Shown: positions 25,761 to 33,863 of the stretch, in pieces | Layout of the letters: every line of letters begins with the position of its first letter | How positions within the stretch are numbered: position 1 is the stretch's first letter | Assembly (NCBI RefSeq): GCF_019008365.1 | Contig: NZ_JAHHUL010000001.1 | Coordinates: 1-64,000, forward strand | Origin: Phosphitispora fastidiosa | GTDB lineage: Bacteria; Bacillota; Thermincolia; Thermincolales; UBA2595 | DNA: 64,000 bases | Direction of reading: 5' to 3' | Notes under the pieces: model-generated | What the model was told of the DNA's origin: nothing | Seen by the model: the letters and a program-made list of their open reading frames with translations, nothing else | Databases searched by the model: none | Made by a program: the position numbers and the translations under genes

Positions 25761-25812
25761 ATTATTGCAAAACTGCGCTATTTAAAATATAATTAGGTTG
25801 AGGTGTGATTGT

Positions 25813-26253
25813 ATGGAGTTCTCACTTGAGACCTTAAAACAAAAGCTGTGTGACCGGGAATATAAATTAACCCCTCAAAGAAGGATTATAATGGAGGCCT
25901 TTACCAGAAGTCTCGAAAAGCACCTGAGCGCTGAAGATATCTATGGAATGGTTAAACAAAACAATCCGGAGATAGGACTGGCCACGGTCTATCGTACCCT
26001 GGACCTCTTTGCGGAACTTGATATCCTTCAAAAAATGGATTTTGGCGACGGTCGCAGCAGATACGAATTCTGCACCTCTGAAGTTCATCACCACCACCAC
26101 CTGATATGTCTCTCGTGTGGGAAAGTAATGGAGTTTGGAGACGACCTGCTGGAATCATTGGAATCAGCTATTGAGAAAAAAAGCAGGTTCAGGATTGTGG
26201 ACCACCAGCTTAAATTTTATGGTTACTGTGAAAAGTGTACTGCCTCTAAATGA
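25813..26253 (+). CDS. Fur-family metalloregulator
   Basis: About 146 residues from the ATG at 25813, after GAGGTG; the upstream TTG at 25798 is unlikely. The winged helix has YKLTPQRRIIMEAF and ATVYRTLDLFAELDIL. The metal-binding C-terminal part has HHHHLICLSCGKVMEF and CEKC (two CXXC structural zinc pairs). It is placed right after feoAB, so it is probably the iron regulator Fur and a candidate for the repeats in front of feoA; PerR or Zur cannot be excluded. Confidence 0.88.
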   Translation: MEFSLETLKQKLCDREYKLTPQRRIIMEAFTRSLEKHLSAEDIYGMVKQNNPEIGLATVYRTLDLFAELDILQKMDFGDGRSRYEFCTSEVHHHHHLICLSCGKVMEFGDDLLESLESAIEKKSRFRIVDHQLKFYGYCEKCTASK

Positions 26254-26261
26254 GAGGCAGT
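26239..26261 (+). terminator. Hairpin at the end of the Fur-family gene
   Basis: ACTGCCTCT-AAATG-AGAGGCAGT, a 9-bp stem around the stop codon. No T-tract. A sister hairpin lies at 26536-26568. Confidence 0.6.
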
Positions 26262-26310
26262 AAGCTTGTTGACATACCCCATATTTTTTGATAATAAAAA
26301 TGTAACATGA

Positions 26311-26494
26311 ACAGGGGTAGATGAATTCCTCGGGCGGGGCCCCCAATCCGTTACCGAACCCCGGCCTTTCAGAAAGCCGGGGCTTCGACGGATCGGGGGG
26401 ACCCCCAGACATCTCCGCCGGCAACCGCTCCCGCTTTGCGGTCGTGGGCCGGACGGACGACAGACTCCGCCCTACGGAACACATCTACCCCTGT
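26311..26494. mobile_element. GC-rich palindromic element, MITE/REP-like
   Basis: A 184-bp, very GC-rich block without a gene. Its ends are 19-bp terminal inverted repeats: 26311-26329 (ACAGGGGTAGATGAATTCC) and 26476-26494, differing at two positions. Inside, further self-complementary stretches (for example CCCCGGC...GCCGGGG at about 26354-26384) indicate a large branched hairpin. The tip sequence AGGGG(T/C)AGATGNATTCCT recurs in the long hairpin at 33766. No transposase. A non-autonomous mobile repeat or structured RNA is likely. Confidence 0.6.
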
Positions 26495-26535
26495 CTTATA
26501 GCATTTTACAGTTCAATATTATTGACTTTGTCAGC

Positions 26536-26568
26536 AGTCTGACTGCCTCTAAAGAAGAGGCACAGTCA
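26536..26568 (-). terminator. Hairpin downstream of the TauE half-genes
   Basis: GTCTGACTG and CAGTCAGAC arms with inner GCCTCT/AGAGGC pairing. A strong stem just after the minus-strand stop at 26573, without a clear T-tract. Confidence 0.6.
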
Positions 26569-26572
26569 GACT

Positions 26573-26929
26573 CTATTCATCCCGGCTTTTGTAAAAGAAC
26601 TCGTAAAAACCCATTGCCATCAAAAAAATACCAAAAATCCGCTGCAGAGCGGGGGCAGGAATCCTTACTGCTATCATAGCGCCCAGCAGCGCTCCTGCCA
26701 CTGTGCCAATGGCCAGATAACCTGCCAGCCGTGGCCGTACATTGCCCTGCCGGTAGTGGGTAATAACAGCCACAATGGATGTTGGCACAAATGACAACAG
26801 GGAGACACCCTGGGCAGTATGCTGGGTAATCCCGGTCAGGAACACCAAAGCAGGGACCAGCAGAGTGCCGCCGCCGACTGCAAGTCCGCTCAGTATTCCG
26901 GCAAAAAATCCGATGATTGTCACAATCAT
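26573..26929 (-). CDS. TauE/SafE half-protein, C-terminal repeat unit
   Basis: 118 residues with about four membrane segments. It contains one copy of the family repeat (GILSGLAVGGGTLLVPALVF and TAQGVSLLSFVPTS). Standard TauE/SafE (DUF81) exporters are about 240-260 residues with two such repeats. The ATG follows directly, in the same frame, the TAA of the preceding half-gene, so the two halves are translationally coupled. Export of sulfite or organosulfonates is the family role; the substrate is unknown. Confidence 0.8.
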   Translation of the reverse strand: MIVTIIGFFAGILSGLAVGGGTLLVPALVFLTGITQHTAQGVSLLSFVPTSIVAVITHYRQGNVRPRLAGYLAIGTVAGALLGAMIAVRIPAPALQRIFGIFLMAMGFYEFFYKSRDE

Positions 26930-27289
26930 TTAAAACATCATCCTCAGCCCGGCCAAAAACATGAAAACACCGAAAAACTGTCTCAGTTTTCGGGCCGGAA
27001 TTCTGTTCATCAATTTTGCCCCCAGGTAGCCGCCAACTACGCCTCCCGCTACTACCTGCATGGTAAGCCTAAGGTTAAGGTCATCATTCAGCCCATAAAT
27101 TAAACAGCTGGCAACAGTTGTCGGCAGAATGACAGCGAGTGATGTTCCATGGGCTTGGTGCTGGGCTATCCCCATCAAACTAACCATTGCCGGAATTAGA
27201 ATTGTCCCTCCGCCAATTCCCAGAAGGCCATTTATCAAACCGGTTATAATTCCTATCCCGATGAGAAGCAGAAGACTAATATGTTTCAT
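26930..27289 (-). CDS. TauE/SafE half-protein, N-terminal repeat unit
   Basis: 119 residues with about four membrane segments and the first family repeat (GLINGLLGIGGGTILIPAMV, then HQAHGTSLAVILPT). It ends in TAA, followed at once by the in-frame ATG of the second half. It probably pairs with that half to make one eight-helix exporter. Confidence 0.8.
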   Translation of the reverse strand: MKHISLLLLIGIGIITGLINGLLGIGGGTILIPAMVSLMGIAQHQAHGTSLAVILPTTVASCLIYGLNDDLNLRLTMQVVAGGVVGGYLGAKLMNRIPARKLRQFFGVFMFLAGLRMMF

Positions 27290-27351
27290 ATTCCACCTGT
27301 GACAGATTAATTTTTGTGATTCAGAAGTTATTATTTTACCTATTCCTCCTT

Positions 27352-27380
27352 TTGACTCAGGTAAAATTGTGGTATATTAT
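27352..27380 (+). promoter_or_regulatory. Sigma-A promoter of the zinc-ribbon/glycosyltransferase operon
   Basis: TTGACT (27352-27357), 17 bp, TATTAT (27375-27380), 34 nt before the ATG. Confidence 0.65.
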
Positions 27381-27414
27381 AACAAGAAATCAATTATTTT
27401 TAGGAGGTTTTAAA

Positions 27415-27534
27415 ATGGCAGTTTTTGTATGTGCAAACTGCGGTTTTACTAAAGAAACCAGGTGTAAACCGAAAAAGTGTCCCGAATGCGGTTCTAATGA
27501 TTCTTTCGCAAAGAAAGAAGAAAACAACAAATGA
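27415..27534 (+). CDS. Small rubredoxin-like zinc-ribbon protein
   Basis: 39 residues from the ATG at 27415, 8 nt after TAGGAGG. Two CXXC knuckles, FVCANCGF and KKCPECGS, with the RCKPKKCPECG signature seen in small Clostridial rubredoxin-like proteins. It overlaps the next gene by 4 nt (ATGA). Metal-binding; role unknown. Confidence 0.75.
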   Translation: MAVFVCANCGFTKETRCKPKKCPECGSNDSFAKKEENNK

Positions 27535-28637
27535 AAAGAGTTCTCTTTTTTTCGGTTTCTATCGGGTCAGGCCACGATCTTGCAGCTGAAGCCACAGCCA
27601 GGGAAGTTACGTTACGCTTCCCTGACTGTAGGACCATGACCGTTGATACCTTCAAATACATCAATCCTGTACTTAACAAGGTCATTGCGGGAAGCTACAT
27701 GGAGTCCCTCAAATTCAACCCCAAAATATGGGGGTATTTATATAATCAGGCTGAAGCAGGGGACAAGTTTATTGACCTGAATCAGATACTTTCAAAACTT
27801 GTTTCCTCAAAGATGGAGAAACTGATTAAAGAGTTTGACCCCCAGGTGATGGTTTGCACTCATGCATTTCCCGCCGGAATACTGTCAATAATTAAATCAA
27901 AATATGGGCTCCGGATTCCTGTGATTGCTGTTATGACCGACTATACCATTCACCCGTTCTGGGTGCATGAAAATATTGACATGTATGTAATCCCGTGTGA
28001 AGAAATTAAATACCAGATAAGGGAATACCACATTAGTGAACAAAAAACCATGTGTACCGGGATACCGCTGAGACCACAGTTCGCCCAAAAGATGAATCAG
28101 CAGGAAATGAGAGAAAAGCTTGGTCTGGAACCAGAAGTCACCGTCCTGGTGATGGGCGGCGGACTGGGCATGGGCGAAATCGAGGATATTATTAATACCT
28201 TGGGAAATGCGGATATTAAATTACAGATTGTTGCCCTGACCGGGAAAAATGACAAACTGCGGAACACGCTGCAGCTGCTTACAACTGAAAACAGGATAAA
28301 GGTATTTGGATATATTGATAATGTGGCTGAAGTTATGGCGGCCAGCGATTTTATTATTACCAAACCGGGGGGGCTGACTACGGCTGAAGTTCTGGCTCAG
28401 CAGCTGCCCATGGTGATAGTTAATCCGCTGCCGGGGCAGGAAGACCGGAATACCGAATTCCTGCTTAACAACGGCGTTGCAGTAAAGGTCCGCAAAATGC
28501 AGAACCTGGCGCCTCAGATCAAAAATCTCTTAGAAAATAAGATTAGGCTGAAACAGATTAAAGAGATGTGCGCCCTGATTGGCAGACCGGATTCTGCGGC
28601 CAGGCTTGTGGATTATATGGAGACTCTGATTATATAG
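27531..28637 (+). CDS. MGDG-synthase-type glycosyltransferase
   Basis: 368 residues of the GT28/MurG-like fold. The N-terminal acceptor site has SIGSGHDLAAEA, then DPQVMVCTHAFPAGILS and MTDYTIHPFWVHENIDMYVIP. The C-terminal UDP-sugar site has VLVMGGGLGMGEIE and FIITKPGGLTTAEVLAQQLPMV. The family transfers a sugar from UDP to diacylglycerol (UgtP/MGD type), for glycolipids of the membrane. Coupled to the upstream zinc ribbon. Confidence 0.87.
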   Translation: MKRVLFFSVSIGSGHDLAAEATAREVTLRFPDCRTMTVDTFKYINPVLNKVIAGSYMESLKFNPKIWGYLYNQAEAGDKFIDLNQILSKLVSSKMEKLIKEFDPQVMVCTHAFPAGILSIIKSKYGLRIPVIAVMTDYTIHPFWVHENIDMYVIPCEEIKYQIREYHISEQKTMCTGIPLRPQFAQKMNQQEMREKLGLEPEVTVLVMGGGLGMGEIEDIINTLGNADIKLQIVALTGKNDKLRNTLQLLTTENRIKVFGYIDNVAEVMAASDFIITKPGGLTTAEVLAQQLPMVIVNPLPGQEDRNTEFLLNNGVAVKVRKMQNLAPQIKNLLENKIRLKQIKEMCALIGRPDSAARLVDYMETLII

Positions 28638-28648
28638 GGGGATTTACC

Positions 28649-29272
28649 TTGCCAAAAAGCTATCTGAATCTTGATGTAACATATCAATTTGCTGTGGAAC
28701 AGCTTCAAAAAAAAGAGCCCCGGGAAGCGGCCAGAAACGCCGGCGCTGAGTATAACCCTGAAACCGGGGGAATTTTAATAACATATCTGGGAGACACTTT
28801 TCGGGTTTCATATCCTGATGGCAGAGTGGAACCTGCAGAAGATGGGAAAGAGGTGTCCCTTACAGTAAAAATACTCATTCTGCATTATTTGAATACCGCA
28901 AACGGGGCGCCGCTTCAGGGCAAATTAATTTCGTTTAAAGAACTTCCTGATGGGGCCATCTATATCGAACCATTCACCAGACGGGCCATTAAACCGATGT
29001 TGAATTTGTTTGCCGAAAGACAGGATGAGTTTGTGGAACTGGCAAAAGGCATTGGCGCTGAAAAACAAAGCCTTGGTGATACCAGTGTGACCATTTACCC
29101 CTTCCCGAATGTACCCATCACCTATGTTATCTGGTCAGGTGATGATGAATTCCCGGCTTCCGGGAACATTCTTTTCGATGCTTCGGCGCCGTTTTACCTG
29201 CCAACTGAAGACTATGCCCTTGTTTCAGGATTGATTATCTACCAACTGGGCAGCCTGCTGCAAAAAAAGTAA
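28649..29272 (+). CDS. DUF3786 protein, copy 1
   Basis: 207 residues from a TTG at 28649, 5-8 nt after GGGGGAT; the frame is open further up but only overlaps the glycosyltransferase. Family features: ILITYLGDTFRVSYPDGRV, LILHYLNTANGAPL, GKLISFKELPDG, VWSGDDEFPASGNILFDASAP. DUF3786 is a family of unknown function common in anaerobes. A second copy lies at 42042-42662. Confidence 0.8.
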   Translation: MPKSYLNLDVTYQFAVEQLQKKEPREAARNAGAEYNPETGGILITYLGDTFRVSYPDGRVEPAEDGKEVSLTVKILILHYLNTANGAPLQGKLISFKELPDGAIYIEPFTRRAIKPMLNLFAERQDEFVELAKGIGAEKQSLGDTSVTIYPFPNVPITYVIWSGDDEFPASGNILFDASAPFYLPTEDYALVSGLIIYQLGSLLQKK

Positions 29273-29405
29273 ATAATCAGGTGATTTTCTCACAGGAGTC
29301 AATTTATACAAGTATTTGTTGGTTTCCACTTCTGTGATTTCAACAAGTTTCAGGAAGCCTCCGGTGTAAAATAGTAAGTGACTAGACCGGAGGTGATTGT
29401 TTTTT

Positions 29406-29906
29406 ATGAGCCGTATTTTTTGCAGTATGATGTTTCTCATCGTCTTTACAGTATCAGTTCAGACCAATGTGCCTGACGCTGGGGATCTGGCGAGGTTATT
29501 TGGTTCACTGTACAGCCAACGCCAGGTGGATTTAGCTGCATCGGATGCGGATGAAGAAAAAACGGTGCAGTCCGGATGGGTTTATTACAAAATGGGCAGC
29601 TTGGATAAGGCCAAAAATGTCATGGAGGGTGTTCTTGAAAATGATCACAATATTTCTGCACTTTACTGTCTGGGGATGATCGGTCTCGACACAAGAGACT
29701 TTGAATCAGCGGCAGAAAGTCTGGAAGCAGTCCTGGAATTATCACCTCAGCACCTGCCTTCCTTAATAAACCTTGGCAAGGCATATTATTTTTCCGGAAG
29801 GTATCACCTGGCTGAACAATGCTTTGAAAATGCCCTGCAGCTGGAGCCCGGTAACAGCGATGCGCTGTTTTGGATAGATAAGACCTGTTCCGGGGCAGGA
29901 ATTTAA
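29406..29906 (+). CDS. TPR protein
   Basis: About 166 residues from the ATG at 29406, 9 nt after CCGGAGGTGA. It starts with a signal-type segment (IFCSMMFLIVFTVSVQT), then three TPR units (VQSGWVYYKMGSLDKAKNVM, ALYCLGMIGLDTRDFESAAE, LINLGKAYYFSGRYHLAEQC). It is 70 nt before the ftsW/rodA gene. A scaffold on the outer membrane face is possible. Confidence 0.75.
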   Translation: MSRIFCSMMFLIVFTVSVQTNVPDAGDLARLFGSLYSQRQVDLAASDADEEKTVQSGWVYYKMGSLDKAKNVMEGVLENDHNISALYCLGMIGLDTRDFESAAESLEAVLELSPQHLPSLINLGKAYYFSGRYHLAEQCFENALQLEPGNSDALFWIDKTCSGAGI

Positions 29907-29975
29907 GCTTCATTTGTGGAAAATATACTTACAGAATGTGTTCCCAACATCATACCAATAAGAGGAGCAATAATC

Positions 29976-31085
29976 GTGAGAAATAGAAATATCGACTGGT
30001 ATGTCCTGGTTTCCGTGCTGCTGATGCTTGGCATAGGAATAATTATGGTGTTAAGTGCAAGTTCACCCACTACTGTGGCCGGAGCTAGCAAAGATGGGTT
30101 TTTGTTTTTCCGGAAACAGCTAGGCTGGATTGGTGTTGGCCTTTTCGGAATGCTGGTCATGTCAAGATTTAATTACCGTAAGCTGAATGACCTGGTTATT
30201 CCCTCAGCCGTTCTGACAGTTGTGCTGCTTTTGGCTGTATTTGCTTTTGAACCGAGAAACGGCGCTTACAGCTGGATATTCATCGGCAATTATCAGTTTC
30301 AGCCTTCAGAGCTTGTAAAACTTTGTCTCATCCTGATGCTGGCAAGAATTATCAGTGTAAAACATGATAAAATGGATTCATTTATACAAGGTTTGATACC
30401 GCCGCTGATACTTATCGCGGTTGTATGGGGACTTGTTGTAATAGAGCCTGACCTGGGGACAGCAATGGTAATAGGGATTACGTCTTACATAATGCTATAC
30501 GCCGGTGGAGCGAACTGGAAACACCTGGGCGGAATTGCACTGCTGGGATGTATGGTGGCTTCCATTGCTGTGATGGTGGAAGGTTATCGGATGGATAGAT
30601 TCTATGGCTTTCTGAATCCTTTTGAAGATCCTCTTGGGAGTACTTATCAGATAGTGCAGTCACTTTATGCGATAGGATCAGGTGGATTTCTGGGTGTAGG
30701 GTTAGGCCAATCCATGCAGAAGTTCGGACATATTCCAGAACAGCACACAGACTTTATATTTAGTGTGCTTTCAGAAGAACTCGGCTTTGTAGGTGCGGTT
30801 TTTGTAATTATACTGTTCGTTATTTTTGCCTCCCGGGGCTACCTGATCGCCCGCAACTCCAGGGATAACTTTGGCAGTATGCTGGCCATTGGAATTACAA
30901 CTCTGATTATTGTAGAAGCTGTAATCAACATTGCAGTGGTTACCTCTTCCATGCCGGTCACCGGGATAACCCTGCCATTTATAAGCTACGGTGGTTCATC
31001 ACTGATCTTCAAAATGGCTGCAGTCGGAGTTCTGCTGAATATTTCGAGATTTACCCAAAATCAGCAAAGGTCAATAGGTGAATAA
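29976..31085 (+). CDS. FtsW/RodA/SpoVE-family peptidoglycan polymerase
   Basis: 369 residues from the GTG at 29976, 8 nt after GAGGAG. Ten membrane segments. SEDS-family motifs: FQPSELVKLCLILMLA, EPDLGTAMVIG, GQSMQKFGHIPEQHTDFIFSVLSEELG, PVTGITLPFISYGGSSLI. These proteins polymerise glycan strands with a class B PBP for elongation, division or spore cortex. Which role applies cannot be told; no PBP gene is adjacent. It touches the methyltransferase gene (stop then ATG, no gap). Confidence 0.88.
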   Translation: MRNRNIDWYVLVSVLLMLGIGIIMVLSASSPTTVAGASKDGFLFFRKQLGWIGVGLFGMLVMSRFNYRKLNDLVIPSAVLTVVLLLAVFAFEPRNGAYSWIFIGNYQFQPSELVKLCLILMLARIISVKHDKMDSFIQGLIPPLILIAVVWGLVVIEPDLGTAMVIGITSYIMLYAGGANWKHLGGIALLGCMVASIAVMVEGYRMDRFYGFLNPFEDPLGSTYQIVQSLYAIGSGGFLGVGLGQSMQKFGHIPEQHTDFIFSVLSEELGFVGAVFVIILFVIFASRGYLIARNSRDNFGSMLAIGITTLIIVEAVINIAVVTSSMPVTGITLPFISYGGSSLIFKMAAVGVLLNISRFTQNQQRSIGE

Positions 31086-33086
31086 ATGCAACCCATTTTA
31101 AACGCTTGGTCTCTGGCTGAAGCAGGAGGCAAAGAAGCTGAAATCGTTTATAAGGCGGCCGGCCTGATTGCAGCAGATATGCTGCTGCATCAACAGGTTT
31201 ATGAAAATCCGGGGGAATATGGAAACTGGTCTATTACACAGGTTGTCACGAGAAATGCGGGATTAATCAGCTGCTTTTCTTCTTTTTTTGCAGATGTTTC
31301 TGAGATTGCAGCAGATTACCAGAAAACGGCGGCTCTGATAAAGGATTATATGTGTTCCGTGTCAACCGGTGAGATCCTGCATGTCCCCGGTCAGGTGTTT
31401 GAAGCATCGATGGGTCTAAGGGACAGCAATAAGAACAGTACGGTGAGAAAAAACACCGGTTCATATTATACACCCCCGGATATCGTGAAATTCATGGTTT
31501 CCCGCTCTGCTGCCGAAATAATCAGGGTATCGAAAAACAAAGGTATCCCCAAGGGATTCAAGGCAATTGACCCTGCCTGTGGCGGGGCGTCATTTCTCAT
31601 TGAGCTGTTTGAGAGCCTGACAGGATATGGTTATTCTCCGGCACAAGCCCTGGAAGCTGTTTACGGCACAGACCTTAATCCTGATGCTGTAGAATTGGCT
31701 GTTTTTCTGCTGACAGTTTTATGTCTGTCAAAGTTATCAGAACATAACTGCGAAGAACTTTCATCTATATTAAAAGCCAAAAAAATCATTGAAAAAAATG
31801 TCATAGCTGCCAATACCATTACAGCCGACCGGCGGGTCCTTTATCCTTGGTTGTTTGATACCGGTATATCTGCTGACCTGAGGGGATTTAATCTTGTTAT
31901 CGGCAATCCTCCTTATGTATCCAATAAGTTGATATCAGCCGCGGAAAAGAAACAATACCGTGAGAAGTACCGGTCGGCCAGAGGGCAGTATGACCTCAGT
32001 GTGCTTTTTCTCGAAGAGGGCTTGGAATTATTGGGTCCGGAAGGTTTGCTTTGCTATATAACCTCTAATAAGTTTTTGGCAGCAGAATATGGTCTGAATT
32101 TGCGCCAATTACTGCTGGAGAATTACCATGTGACTGAGATTATTGATGTTTCCACACTAAAGGACTTCCATGGTACTGCAGCCTATCCGGTTATTATTAC
32201 AGTCGCCAATTCGCGGAAGACTCCGGCAGCAGAGAGATTGATAAATCTCATAAATATATCCTGCTGGGAAAATGCGCACAACTGCAAACCTGTCGTCGTC
32301 AAACAGGATTTTTTCCAACAGCGTGAGGAGTACCTGCTGACAACAGAGCTTACTGAAGATACCTTACCGCTGATAAATAAGCTGGACTCTGTCAAAGGAC
32401 GCATTTCCCGCAGCCAAATAGCATGTGGTCTTGCTGTCGCGGGTTTTGGAAAATGGGTTACCGAAGAGCTGCCTGGAGGAACTGAGGAAAACCCGCATGA
32501 GCATTTCCTGTCATTTATCCAGGCAGGTGATATTACACCCTACCAAGTAAAACCAGGGGCCTGGATAGATGGCAGTAAGATAAAGTATGGCAAAATGGGA
32601 AAAATAAAAATGCCTAAACTGGTCATTCCGGGTATTGCCCGCAGACTTTCTGCTGCGGTAGATTATTCGGGAAGTCTGCTGGGAAGAGTATATTATATTA
32701 CTAACGAAGATTTATTCCTTAATTTAAGATACCTGGCTGTTCTCTTTAACTCATTCCTGCTCAATTTCTATTACCGGATTGTATACTGGCCTATCCATTT
32801 GGCAGATGGGTATCTCCGTTTTAACAGCGGTTACCTTGCGGGAATCCCTGTACAGGGTATTACCGGTATCCAGGCAGATTTGCTGAAGGAAATTATTCTG
32901 ACCGGGGCAGCCCTGGAAACCGCTGTTCCGGGTACTCGCGAATGGGAAGACCTGCAAAACCGGGCCGAGGCGCAGGTATTTGGGTTGTATGGGTTTAACG
33001 CTGCTGAGGCAAAAACTGTTATGAACTTTTTACAGACTCCGGCTGCGAAAATCGAGAAAATAATCGGCTTGATGGAAGGGGATTGA
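31086..33086 (+). CDS. Orphan Eco57I-type N6-adenine DNA methyltransferase
   Basis: 666 residues. The order is a helical N-terminal domain, TGSYYTPPDIVKFMV at about residue 125, the AdoMet site DPACGGASFLIELFE at about residue 163, and the catalytic NPPY at about residue 277 (VIGNPPYVSNKLI), then a C-terminal target recognition domain (FIQAGDITPYQVKPGAW...GKIKMPKLVIPGIARRLSAA...YFNSFLLNF-type). No PD-(D/E)XK nuclease motif is visible and no restriction gene is nearby, so it is probably a solitary methyltransferase. It sits in an operon between ftsW/rodA and NUDIX, an odd place for defence. Similar orphan methylases (CamA of C. difficile) affect sporulation. Confidence 0.85.
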   Translation: MQPILNAWSLAEAGGKEAEIVYKAAGLIAADMLLHQQVYENPGEYGNWSITQVVTRNAGLISCFSSFFADVSEIAADYQKTAALIKDYMCSVSTGEILHVPGQVFEASMGLRDSNKNSTVRKNTGSYYTPPDIVKFMVSRSAAEIIRVSKNKGIPKGFKAIDPACGGASFLIELFESLTGYGYSPAQALEAVYGTDLNPDAVELAVFLLTVLCLSKLSEHNCEELSSILKAKKIIEKNVIAANTITADRRVLYPWLFDTGISADLRGFNLVIGNPPYVSNKLISAAEKKQYREKYRSARGQYDLSVLFLEEGLELLGPEGLLCYITSNKFLAAEYGLNLRQLLLENYHVTEIIDVSTLKDFHGTAAYPVIITVANSRKTPAAERLINLINISCWENAHNCKPVVVKQDFFQQREEYLLTTELTEDTLPLINKLDSVKGRISRSQIACGLAVAGFGKWVTEELPGGTEENPHEHFLSFIQAGDITPYQVKPGAWIDGSKIKYGKMGKIKMPKLVIPGIARRLSAAVDYSGSLLGRVYYITNEDLFLNLRYLAVLFNSFLLNFYYRIVYWPIHLADGYLRFNSGYLAGIPVQGITGIQADLLKEIILTGAALETAVPGTREWEDLQNRAEAQVFGLYGFNAAEAKTVMNFLQTPAAKIEKIIGLMEGD

Positions 33087-33092
33087 TTCGGA

Positions 33093-33626
33093 TTGGAAGA
33101 AAAAACTGTTGCCAGCAGAACCATATACAAAGGTAAGGTTCTTGACCTTAAGGTAGATACAGTTACCCTTCCAAATGGGAAGACGACTGACCGGGAAGTA
33201 GTGGTACACCGGGGGGCGGTCGCAGTGGTGGCGGTTAACGAAACGGGTGATATTATTTTAATAAAGCAGTTCCGGTATCCCACCGGAAAAATACTGTGGG
33301 AAATACCTGCCGGCAAGATTGATGCAGGTGAGGTTCCTCAGGAAGGTGCGTTAAGGGAATTGGCCGAAGAAACCGGGTTCGGAGCCAGGGAATGGCAGCA
33401 TTTGGCAACTTTTTACACCTCGCCTGGTTTCAGTGATGAATTAATGTATGTTTATCTCGCCAGAGACTTATATCCTGATAAAAAGGAAATGGATGACGAT
33501 GAATTCATTGAAATTCACCCGATACCTATGCAAAACGCCACTGAGATGATTGAGCGCGGTGAAATAGCAGATGCCAAGTCGATAGCCGGGATTCTGCTGG
33601 CATCTTTGCGGATTGAGGCTACCTGA
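33093..33626 (+). CDS. NUDIX hydrolase, ADP-ribose pyrophosphatase type
   Basis: 177 residues, TTG start, 6 nt after the methylase stop. The full Nudix box GX5EX7REUXEEXGU is present from about residue 73 (AGKIDAGE then ALRELAEETGF), and a Pro about 17 residues later (TSPGFSDE) marks ADP-ribose-specific members. It hydrolyses ADP-ribose to AMP and ribose 5-phosphate. Confidence 0.9.
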   Translation: MEEKTVASRTIYKGKVLDLKVDTVTLPNGKTTDREVVVHRGAVAVVAVNETGDIILIKQFRYPTGKILWEIPAGKIDAGEVPQEGALRELAEETGFGAREWQHLATFYTSPGFSDELMYVYLARDLYPDKKEMDDDEFIEIHPIPMQNATEMIERGEIADAKSIAGILLASLRIEAT

Positions 33627-33633
33627 CATTTTG

Positions 33634-33711
33634 TTGGCTCCGGAAATGACCGTAATGAAACATGGTGAGCTACAACATCTCACCATATTTCACGGTCATT
33701 TCCAGAGCCAA
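33634..33711. terminator. Very long hairpin after the NUDIX gene
   Basis: Arms TTGGCTC/GAGCCAA (33634-33640, 33705-33711), GGAAATGACCGT and its complement (33642-33653, 33692-33703), and TGGTGAG/CTCACCA (33663-33669, 33679-33685). The 78-nt structure is followed by an A-run, not T. It could work as a terminator or RNA-stability element, or be a repeat element. Confidence 0.6.
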
Positions 33712-33765
33712 CCGCAAAAAAAATAGTCCAAGGGCAAAACATTGAACATAAAAGAAATACTAAGA

Positions 33766-33828
33766 AGAGGGGCAGATGTATTCCTGAAGACGGGTGGAAC
33801 CCGCCTTCAGGAATACATCTGCCCCTCT
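33766..33828. repeat. 63-bp near-perfect palindrome, MITE/REP-like
   Basis: Arms of 30 bp (33766-33795 and 33799-33828) with a single mismatch and a 3-nt loop. The outer 19 bases (AGAGGGGCAGATGTATTCC) match the terminal repeat of the element at 26311-26494, so both belong to one family. It lies between convergent genes; no ORF. Confidence 0.7.
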
Positions 33829-33863
33829 CTATGCACGTTTAAACGGCAATTTGAAAACAGTTT

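Noticed and set aside
26321-26542. 73-aa plus-strand frame in the GC-rich element
   Set aside because: It is a translation of the palindromic repeat and lacks a ribosome binding site and codon pattern.
30478-30663. Minus-strand frame inside the ftsW/rodA gene
   Set aside because: Shadow of a strongly conserved coding region.
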